Shown: positions 1-5,242 of the stretch, piece by piece
Layout: each line of letters opens with the position of its first letter
Numbering within the stretch: the first letter of the stretch is position 1
Assembly: GCA_021162925.1 (NCBI GenBank)
Contig: JAGGXQ010000084.1
Span: 1 to 5,242, forward strand
DNA: 5,242 nt
Direction of reading: 5' to 3'
From: Nitrososphaerota archaeon
GTDB lineage: Archaea > Thermoproteota > Nitrososphaeria > Nitrososphaerales > JAGGXQ01
Notes under the pieces: model-generated
What the model was told of the DNA's origin: nothing
What the model saw: the letters and a program-made list of their open reading frames with translations, nothing else
The model's database searches: none
Made by a program: the position numbers and the translations under genes

Positions 1-1
1 A

Positions 2-499
2 CCCGGTTATTTCGGGCTTCTCCCTCCAGCTCCTCACCAGATGCCCGTCGTCGAACTCGATCAGCCCGTACTTCAGCCTCTCCACGTACTTCTTCACCAT
101 TATGGTCGCCAAGCAGCCCTTCTCCTTATGAAATCTGACGGCCTCGTCCAGGTCGAACTTGAAGATGCTATCCCCGTAGACGCAGATGAACGTGCCGTCG
201 ATCAGGTCCTCTACGAGTTTAAGCTGGCCGGCGGTCCCCATGGGCCTATCCGACCTCACATACTTCATGCTGACGCCGAGGCTGCTACCATCCCCGAAGT
301 AATCCTCGATCACCCTTCCCATATAGCCTATGCTGACGACGAACTCCCTCACCCCCTTCCCCTTCAGCCACCTAATTATGTGCTCGATTATCGGCCTATC
401 TCCGAGGGGGAGCATCGGCTTGGGGAGGAAGAGCGTGTAGGGCCTGAGCCTGGTCCCCAGGCCACCGGCCAGTATCACCGCCTTCACGCCATTCATCAT
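2..499 (-). CDS. Sugar-1-phosphate nucleotidyltransferase, N-terminal part (cut by window edge)
   Basis: This enzyme family joins a sugar-1-phosphate to an NTP, giving an NDP-sugar and pyrophosphate in the cytoplasm. The 166 visible residues are the start of a Rossmann-like NTP_transferase domain. Visible motifs are the nucleotide loop AGGLGTRLRP (residues 11-20), PKPMLPLGDRP (26-36), GTAG (88-91), the metal-binding Asp in YGD (108-110) and REKP (159-162). PKPMLP rather than the SKQLLP of RmlA suggests the COG1208 group (mannose-1-P guanylyltransferase or a glucose-1-P relative). The sugar and nucleotide cannot be fixed, and a C-terminal hexapeptide domain may lie outside the window. The start is uncertain: two ATGs at 499 and 496, or a GTG at 487 that would give the common family N-terminus MKAVILAGG and fits the promoter better. 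It is transcribed divergently from the GlmU-like gene. The reading frame is open to the left edge, with no frameshift. Confidence 0.9.
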   Translation of the reverse strand, partial: MMNGVKAVILAGGLGTRLRPYTLFLPKPMLPLGDRPIIEHIIRWLKGKGVREFVVSIGYMGRVIEDYFGDGSSLGVSMKYVRSDRPMGTAGQLKLVEDLIDGTFICVYGDSIFKFDLDEAVRFHKEKGCLATIMVKKYVERLKYGLIEFDDGHLVRSWREKPEITG

Positions 500-538
500 C
501 TCTAAAAGGGATATTAACCTTAAGGTCGATGTGTAGGT
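500..538. promoter_or_regulatory. Divergent intergenic promoter region with a shared TATA-like box
   Basis: This 39-bp gap separates two oppositely transcribed genes and is much more A+T-rich than its surroundings. GATATTAA at 510-517 is centred about 25.5 bp before the plus-strand ATG at 539, the distance expected for an archaeal TATA box driving a leaderless mRNA. An A/G-rich stretch (AAAAGGG, 504-510) overlaps the box on its upstream side, where the TFB recognition element should lie. Read on the minus strand, the same box is about 26.5 bp before the GTG at 487 but only about 14.5 bp before the ATG at 499. One box could therefore serve both genes. No Shine-Dalgarno motif precedes ATG 539. 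Assignment is by composition and spacing only. Confidence 0.5.
517..526. repeat. 10-bp perfect palindrome in the divergent promoter
   Basis: ACCTTAAGGT reads the same on both strands and abuts the TATA-like box. It lies between the box and the plus-strand start, and at the TFB-recognition position for minus-strand transcription. A dimeric regulator could bind here, but a single 10-bp palindrome can arise by chance, and no second copy was noticed near the other genes. Confidence 0.25.
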
Positions 539-1741
539 ATGGAGCTGTTCGTGTTCGAGGACGAGCTTGTAAGGAGGTTTTACCCGCTGACGTTGACTAA
601 GCCAGCGTTCTCCCTGCTCTACGGCGCTAGGACCATCCTAGATTCGATCGGCTCGACCTTCTCGCCGGATCACGTTTCCTTTCGCGTTAGGGACTACCTC
701 AGGCCCTTGGTCTCATCTAGGTACGGCCCTTCGGAGCCGGAATTCGACGGTTACGTGCTCTTCGCGAACGCCCTGCTCAAGCCAAAGAGGATCGAGCCCC
801 AGGCCGACGAGTTCATCCTCGCCTCTGGGGGCAGGGTAGCCCTGGCCAAGCTGAAAGGCGAGAAGGCGAGGAGGTTCTCCGATTCCCTCAAGCCGGACAG
901 ATCGATCGCCGAGGTTTACGAAGCGCCGGACCTCCTATTCGAATACCCTTGGGAGCTCATATCCTTCACGGAAGCGTTGAAGTCCCAGCTACCCTCTGGA
1001 GGCCCTCGTCAGGTGGACTCGTGCGCGGTCCTGGGCGATCCGTCCAAGCTGGTCGTCAAAGATTCGGAGGTCGAGCCTTACTGCACCTTCGACACCAGGA
1101 ATGGCCCGATATTCATAGATGGGGCGAAGGTCGAGTCCGGGACTAGGGTAGAGGGCCCCGCCTACATAGGTAGGGGGGCGAGGCTCATGGGGGCGAAGGT
1201 TAAGTCGTCCGTGATAATGGAGGAGGTGAGGCTCGGAGGCGAAGTGGATACCAGCGTAGTCGAGGGGTATTCGAACTCCGCCCATAAATCCTACCTGGGC
1301 CACTCCTACGTCTCCAGCTGGGTGAACGTAGGCGCCGGCTCCGTCACCTCCGACCTGAAGAACACCTACGGGACCGTGAAGATGAACCTGGACGGGAGGA
1401 GGATCGACACCGGACTGCTGAAGCTGGGCTCGTTCATAGGGGAGGGAGTGAAGGCGTCCATAGGGACCATGATATACTGTGGCAAGCGGATCGGCCCCTT
1501 CTCCCACATCCACGGCTACGTGCTGGAGGACGTGCCGAGCTTCACGATCTACGCAAAGGGCCTCGGCTCGGAGCCGACCGAACTCTACTTGGAGTCCGCG
1601 ATCCGGACCCAGAGGAGGATGATGGCTAGGAGGGGGGTCGAGCTGGACGATGGATATAAGGCTATGATGGAGGCCCTATTCCGGCTCACCGAGGAGGAGC
1701 GGGCCAAGGCGGGGGTGAAGAAGGGTGGGTTCAAGATTTAA
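539..1741 (+). CDS. GlmU-like protein: divergent nucleotidyltransferase-like domain plus left-handed beta-helix acyltransferase-like domain
   Basis: The 400 residues resemble the 'putative sugar nucleotidyl transferase / GlmU family' proteins (NTP_transf_4 type, well known from Bacteroidetes). The N-terminal half has the family opening FVFEDELVRRFYPLTLTKP (4-22), a LYGARTI segment (27-33), NALLKP (77-82) and a YPWELI motif (136-141), but no GGxGTR nucleotide loop. The C-terminal half (about 178-340) carries hexapeptide repeats of a left-handed beta-helix. The stretch 243-282 (GYSNSAHKSYLGH, then WVNVGAGSVTSDLKNTYG) aligns by eye with the E. coli GlmU acetyltransferase site, placing H249, Y252 and N263 opposite GlmU H363, Y366 and N377. 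This supports a role in amino-sugar nucleotide (UDP-GlcNAc-like) synthesis, but the actual reaction is unproven. The last 60 residues are charged and probably helical. ATG 539 is chosen because it gives the family N-terminus and sits 25-26 bp after a TATA-like box. The stop is 26 bp before the isomerase gene. Confidence 0.82.
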   Translation: MELFVFEDELVRRFYPLTLTKPAFSLLYGARTILDSIGSTFSPDHVSFRVRDYLRPLVSSRYGPSEPEFDGYVLFANALLKPKRIEPQADEFILASGGRVALAKLKGEKARRFSDSLKPDRSIAEVYEAPDLLFEYPWELISFTEALKSQLPSGGPRQVDSCAVLGDPSKLVVKDSEVEPYCTFDTRNGPIFIDGAKVESGTRVEGPAYIGRGARLMGAKVKSSVIMEEVRLGGEVDTSVVEGYSNSAHKSYLGHSYVSSWVNVGAGSVTSDLKNTYGTVKMNLDGRRIDTGLLKLGSFIGEGVKASIGTMIYCGKRIGPFSHIHGYVLEDVPSFTIYAKGLGSEPTELYLESAIRTQRRMMARRGVELDDGYKAMMEALFRLTEEERAKAGVKKGGFKI

Positions 1742-1743
1742 TT
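1736..1743 (+). promoter_or_regulatory. TATA-like box for the isomerase gene, overlapping the upstream stop codon
   Basis: ATTTAATT is the only A+T-rich run near this junction. It includes the TAA stop (1739-1741) of the GlmU-like gene and is centred about 28.5 bp before the ATG at 1768. No Shine-Dalgarno motif lies in the 26-bp gap. This fits a separate promoter giving a leaderless or nearly leaderless transcript, although read-through from the upstream gene is also possible. Confidence 0.4.
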
Positions 1744-1767
1744 CCCTCGATTCCGACCACATGCCGG

Positions 1768-2805
1768 ATGGACGCACGTGCCATGTATGAGGCGTATATG
1801 GGCTGGTACGAGCAGGCCAAGGAGGCGTGGGGGATCGAGGTAGGGCTCGACTTCGAGCCCGCCAACGTGATATACTCTGGGATGGGCGGATCGGGGGCAT
1901 CCGGGGACCTGATCTCGGACTGGGTCTGGGACAGGCTCGAAGTGCCCTTCTTCGTGGTCAAGGGCTACCACCTACCCAAGTGGGCCGGCGAAGATACCCT
2001 GCTCATATCGGTCAGCGTTTCTGGGAACACCGAGGAGACCCTGAGCGTCTTCTACGAGGGGGTCAAGAGGGGCTGTAAGGTGGTAGCGATATCGAGCGGG
2101 GGCATGCTCGAGCGCGTCTCATCGAAGGCTTCGAAGTTCATCAAGATACCGAAGCCCCTGGCACCCAGGGTGGGCCTCCCCTCGATCCTTTACTCATCAC
2201 TCAAGCTCCTGGGCTCGATGGGGCTCGTGGATACCGGGGAGGTAGAGGAATCGATCGAGGTCCTCAGGGGGTTGAAGGAATCGCTCTCGATGGGTTCGGA
2301 GGGGAACCCGGCGAAGGAGCTCGCCCAAGAGATATACTCGACCACCCCGATCATATACGCCCCTCCCCTGATGGCCGGCGTATCCTACAGGTTCAAGGCG
2401 TCCCTATCCGAAAACGCCAAGATGGACTCCATAGTCAACGTCGCCCCGGAGCTCTGCCACAACGAGATAGTGGCCTGGGAGCGGATGAACGTAAGGGACT
2501 ACAGGGTCGTGATGCTCAGGTACGAAGGGGAGGAGCCCGAGGTGAAGGAGCGGATGGATGCGATAAGGGAGGTGATAGAGGGCTACGGCCACGAGCCGTT
2601 GGAGGTCAGGGCGGATGCCGGCGGTAGGTTGCCGAAGATCGTCCAGAACCTCTACGTTTGCGAGATGGCCACCTACTACTCCTCTCTTTTGAGGGGGGTC
2701 GATCCCCTCCCGACCAAGAGCATAGACAGGCTCAAGGCGACCCTTAAGGAAAGACTGGATTACATCCACAGGTATACGGAGCTGGGCGATTGGATAACGC
2801 CTTAA
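1768..2805 (+). CDS. Bifunctional phosphoglucose/phosphomannose isomerase (SIS-domain family)
   Basis: This cytoplasmic enzyme interconverts glucose-6-P, mannose-6-P and fructose-6-P, linking central sugar metabolism to GDP-mannose synthesis. The 345 residues form two SIS domains. Visible motifs are SGMGGSGASGD (37-47), the sugar-phosphate-binding SVSVSGNTEE (81-90), SSGG (109-112) and PR (133-134). SENAK (214-218) and PELCHNEIVAW (227-237) follow. E215 and H231 keep the 16-residue spacing of the catalytic Glu203 and His219 of the Pyrobaculum aerophilum enzyme. T316 and K323 plausibly match its Thr291 and Lys298; the threonine is linked to dual specificity. The protein is longer than the roughly 300 residues usual for the family. 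The extra length is in the linker around 157-185 and in a C-terminal tail after K323. ATG 1768 is preferred because it matches family length before GMGGSG; in-frame ATGs at 1783 and 1798 are alternatives. It lies 24 bp before the guanylyltransferase fusion gene. Confidence 0.92.
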   Translation: MDARAMYEAYMGWYEQAKEAWGIEVGLDFEPANVIYSGMGGSGASGDLISDWVWDRLEVPFFVVKGYHLPKWAGEDTLLISVSVSGNTEETLSVFYEGVKRGCKVVAISSGGMLERVSSKASKFIKIPKPLAPRVGLPSILYSSLKLLGSMGLVDTGEVEESIEVLRGLKESLSMGSEGNPAKELAQEIYSTTPIIYAPPLMAGVSYRFKASLSENAKMDSIVNVAPELCHNEIVAWERMNVRDYRVVMLRYEGEEPEVKERMDAIREVIEGYGHEPLEVRADAGGRLPKIVQNLYVCEMATYYSSLLRGVDPLPTKSIDRLKATLKERLDYIHRYTELGDWITP

Positions 2806-2808
2806 ATA
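2801..2808 (+). promoter_or_regulatory. TATA-like box for the guanylyltransferase fusion gene, overlapping the upstream stop codon
   Basis: CTTAAATA includes the TAA stop (2803-2805) of the isomerase gene and is centred about 25.5 bp before the ATG at 2830, the distance expected for leaderless archaeal transcription. A purine run (AAAGGGGG, 2821-2828) lies just before the ATG but is too close to act as a normal Shine-Dalgarno site. Assigned from position and composition only. Confidence 0.45.
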
Positions 2809-2829
2809 CGATGTCGGGTTAAAGGGGGC

Positions 2830-5242
2830 ATGGTCCTCCCAATAGTTATGGCCGGAGGGGAGGGTGTGAGGCTCCGCCCCCTCACCGTGACCAGGCCGAA
2901 GCCGATGCTCCCGGTCGTGAACCGCCCGATCCTCTGGCACATCCTCTCCCTTCTGAGGAGGAACGGCTACAAGAGAGCAAAGGTCACCCTTCACTACCTT
3001 GCCGAGAGCATAGAGGAGTACTTCAAGTACAGGTCCCCCGGCGTCGAGCTCGAATACTCGGTCGAGGAGCGGGCGCTAGGGACGGCCGGTGGGATCAAGC
3101 TTCTGGAGGACTCGATAGGGGAGACCTTTCTCGTGGTGAGCGGGGACCTGATAACCGACTACGACCTCAGAGGCCTGGTCGAGTTTCACAGGAAGAGCGG
3201 GGCCCTCGCGACGATGGCGCTCAGCAGGGTCAAGAACCCGACCGAATACGGGATAGTCATAACCGATGAGGATGGCAGGATAACTAGGTTCTTGGAGAAG
3301 CCCGGCTGGTCCGAGGTCTTCAGCGACCTGGTCAACGCCGGGATATACGTGATGGAGCCCGAAGTGCTCCGATACATACCTAGGGGGCGCCAGTTCGACT
3401 TCAGCAAGGACCTCTTCCCCCTCCTGCTGGAGAAGGGGGAGCCCATCTACGGATTTCCGATGAGCGGGTTCTGGAGGGATGTGGGCCTCCCCCACCACTA
3501 CCTGAACGTCCAGTTCGAGCTGCTCGACGGAAAGGCGAAGTTGGAGATACCGGGTAGGTTCAGGGACGGCATATGGTTCGGGGAGGGCGTGGAGGTCGAT
3601 CCGGATGCCGAGCTCATCCCCCCTTGCGTGATAGACGACTACGTCAAGATAGGTGCCGGCAGTAAGATAGGCCCGTATGCCATCATCGGCAGGGACACGA
3701 TCATAGGGTCGGAGGTCGTGGTGGAGCGATCGGTCGTCTACGAGAAGGCCTACCTCGACACGAACTCGAGGGCCACCGGTTGCATAATAGGGAGCGAAGT
3801 CCTCATGAAATCGAGGGCCAGGGTCCTAGAAGGATCGGTCATAGGGGACGGTTGCCACCTCGGGGTAGGCAGCGAGGTCTCGATCGGGGTGAAGGTGTGG
3901 CCGGGCAAGGTCATAGAGGCCGGTAGCATACTGAAGGAGAACCTGATAAGGGGGATAGCCTGGAGGAAGTCGCTCTTCAGCAGGATGGGGATAGTAGGGC
4001 TGGCGAACGTGGAGCTCGTCCCCGAGACGACGGCCAAGCTGGGCGCCAGCTTTTCGACGATCCTGCGCAAGAAGGGCAAGATCGCAACGGGGAGGGACGC
4101 CCACAGGTCCTCTAGGATGCTGAAGAGGAGCTTCATAGGGGGGTCGCTCTCGGCCGGGGCCGACGTCTACGACCTGAAGGTCTCCCCACTCCCGATGCTC
4201 AGGCGTGCGGTCAGGGAGCTCAAGCGGGATGGAGGTGCCTACTTCACCCTAGATGGGAACAACATGAGGATCGTGCTCGTAGACGAAAAGGGCTTCGACA
4301 TAGACGAGAGGCGGGAGAAGGAGCTGGAGGCGTCTTTCTTCAGGGATGTGATAAGGAGGGTCGATAGCGAGGAGGTCGGCGATATATATTACCCGGCGAG
4401 GCCCTTCGATGGTTACCTGAACGCCCTGCTGGAGCTATCAGACGCCGAGCTCCTGAGGAAGGCGAGGCCAAGGGTCGTGGTCGATTACGCCGGGGGGACC
4501 ACTTCCATCGTGGCCCCGAAGCTGCTCTCCTCCCTGGGCTTCCGCGTCATAGCGGTGGAGGGGGGAGAGTCCCTATCCGAAGTGGTGAGGGGGACTTCAT
4601 CGCTGGCGGGGTTCAGCCTTTCCGGATGCGGGGAGCTCTTGAGGATCGTGGACGACGAGGGATACGGCCTCACGGGCGATGAGGCCTTGGCGGTCATGAT
4701 CGAGGCCATGCTGAACCTAGAGGGCGGGGACGTGGCCGTGACCGCCACCGCATCCACCGTGCTCGACGAGTTGGTGGAATCCCACGGATACTCGGTAGAG
4801 AGGGTGAAGCTGAAGCCCAGGTATCTGATGGAGGCGTGTGAAGGGCGTTGTGGGATCGGGGGGAACGAGGCCGGGGGCTACATAGTCAGCAAGGCCCATC
4901 CCTTCCCCGACGCCATCCTTTCGATGGTGAAGCTGACCGAGTATCTCGTTAGGAGTGGCGAGAGGATCGGCAGGATCAGGAGGAGGGTTTACAGGCCGAA
5001 GACCGCCAAGGACAAGCTTAGGGTCCCGATGGAGGAGAGGGGCTTCATAGTGAAGCAGTTGCTGATAGAGCTGGGGGAGGAGAGGATGGAGACGGTCGAG
5101 GGGCTGAAGTTCAGATCGGGATCGGGCTGGGTCCTGATCCTCCCGGTGCCCAACGAACCTTACTTCGAGCTGATAGCCGAGGCCGAGGACGTATCGGAGG
5201 CGAGGAGGATGATCAGGGAGTTCAAGTCGAGGATCTCGGGCC
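2830..5242 (+). CDS. Mannose-1-phosphate guanylyltransferase-type / degenerate phosphomannomutase fusion, 3' end cut off
   Basis: The frame stays open for 804 codons to the window edge; bacterial and archaeal fusions of this kind run about 800-850 residues, so little is missing. Domain 1 (1-230) is an NTP_transferase: AGGEGVRLRPLT (8-19), RPKPMLPVVNRP (22-33), GTAGG (84-88), metal Asp in SGD (104-106), TEYGIV (138-143), EKP (156-158) and FWRDVG (214-219). The usual Thr of GGxGTR is Val13. Domain 2 (about 250-375) has hexapeptide repeats such as KIGAGSKIGPYAIIG (273-287). Domain 3 (about 400-804) has the phosphohexomutase layout: GRDAHRSS (421-428), a second subdomain from VVVDYAGG (549-556), a third near GGNEAGGY (677-684), and a final phosphate-site region near PNEPYFEL (774-781). 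The catalytic serine loop (TASHNP) is replaced around 472-478 and the metal loop (DGDxDR) around 596-606. GDP-mannose synthesis is likely; mutase activity is doubtful. ATG 2830 gives the normal family N-terminus. Confidence 0.88.
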   Translation, partial: MVLPIVMAGGEGVRLRPLTVTRPKPMLPVVNRPILWHILSLLRRNGYKRAKVTLHYLAESIEEYFKYRSPGVELEYSVEERALGTAGGIKLLEDSIGETFLVVSGDLITDYDLRGLVEFHRKSGALATMALSRVKNPTEYGIVITDEDGRITRFLEKPGWSEVFSDLVNAGIYVMEPEVLRYIPRGRQFDFSKDLFPLLLEKGEPIYGFPMSGFWRDVGLPHHYLNVQFELLDGKAKLEIPGRFRDGIWFGEGVEVDPDAELIPPCVIDDYVKIGAGSKIGPYAIIGRDTIIGSEVVVERSVVYEKAYLDTNSRATGCIIGSEVLMKSRARVLEGSVIGDGCHLGVGSEVSIGVKVWPGKVIEAGSILKENLIRGIAWRKSLFSRMGIVGLANVELVPETTAKLGASFSTILRKKGKIATGRDAHRSSRMLKRSFIGGSLSAGADVYDLKVSPLPMLRRAVRELKRDGGAYFTLDGNNMRIVLVDEKGFDIDERREKELEASFFRDVIRRVDSEEVGDIYYPARPFDGYLNALLELSDAELLRKARPRVVVDYAGGTTSIVAPKLLSSLGFRVIAVEGGESLSEVVRGTSSLAGFSLSGCGELLRIVDDEGYGLTGDEALAVMIEAMLNLEGGDVAVTATASTVLDELVESHGYSVERVKLKPRYLMEACEGRCGIGGNEAGGYIVSKAHPFPDAILSMVKLTEYLVRSGERIGRIRRRVYRPKTAKDKLRVPMEERGFIVKQLLIELGEERMETVEGLKFRSGSGWVLILPVPNEPYFELIAEAEDVSEARRMIREFKSRISG

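Noticed and set aside
41..505. 154-codon plus-strand open frame at the left end
   Set aside because: It lies antisense to the minus-strand nucleotidyltransferase, whose motifs are unmistakable. Its own translation shows no family signature and is rich in Pro, His and Leu, as expected for a shadow of an AGG- and GAG-rich gene.
989..1513. 174-codon minus-strand open frame
   Set aside because: It is antisense to the GlmU-like beta-helix region. The protein has no recognisable motif, and the length is explained by G+C-rich codon composition.
2811..2822. ATG TCG GGT TAA mini-ORF before the fusion gene
   Set aside because: It is only three codons long, has no ribosome-binding motif, and would lie upstream of the inferred leaderless transcription start.
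2404..2994. 196-codon minus-strand open frame spanning the isomerase/fusion junction
   Set aside because: It overlaps the catalytic C-terminal part of the isomerase and the nucleotide loop of the fusion protein. The translation has no family resemblance.
3076..4136. Several minus-strand open frames inside the fusion gene
   Set aside because: All are antisense to well-supported domains, with low-complexity Pro/His/Ser/Leu translations and no motif.
4492..4863. Runs of six G (4492-4497, 4560-4565, 4858-4863) as possible slippage or phase-variation sites
   Set aside because: The reading frame continues correctly through all of them, and such runs are expected from GGG and AGG codon use in this G+C-rich gene.

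Overview
The window looks like chromosomal DNA from a thermophilic archaeon. The evidence is indirect: G+C-rich genes packed 24-39 bp apart, arginine written almost entirely as AGG, frequent ATA isoleucine codons, no strong Shine-Dalgarno motifs before the starts, and TATA-like boxes about 25-29 bp before start codons. The two-in-one phosphoglucose/phosphomannose isomerase is also typical of archaea. A TACK-type lineage (Thermoproteota or Korarchaeota) is my guess; no rRNA or other marker is present to fix it.

Layout: bases 2-499 (minus strand) hold the N-terminal part of a sugar-1-phosphate nucleotidyltransferase that runs off the left edge. A 39-bp divergent promoter region follows. Three plus-strand genes come next: a GlmU-like protein (539-1741), a bifunctional phosphoglucose/phosphomannose isomerase (1768-2805), and a large fusion of a mannose-1-phosphate guanylyltransferase-type domain, hexapeptide repeats and a phosphomannomutase-like domain (2830 to the right edge, still open). 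There is no gene-free stretch over 300 bases, and I see no RNA gene, mobile element or CRISPR array.

Together this is an activated-sugar (nucleotide-sugar) supply cluster. The isomerase links glucose-6-P, fructose-6-P and mannose-6-P. A phosphomannomutase would make mannose-1-P, and the guanylyltransferase would make GDP-mannose for glycan or glycolipid synthesis. The GlmU-like protein points to an amino-sugar branch (UDP-GlcNAc type). The mutase domain of the fusion has lost its recognisable catalytic serine and metal-binding motifs, so the true mutase step is probably done by another protein or the domain is structural or regulatory.

The most notable points are this degenerate mutase domain, the GlmU-like protein whose nucleotidyltransferase half lacks the usual glycine-rich loop, and a repeated promoter layout in which the TATA-like box of each downstream gene overlaps the stop codon of the gene before it. 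I did not find a clearly novel system.
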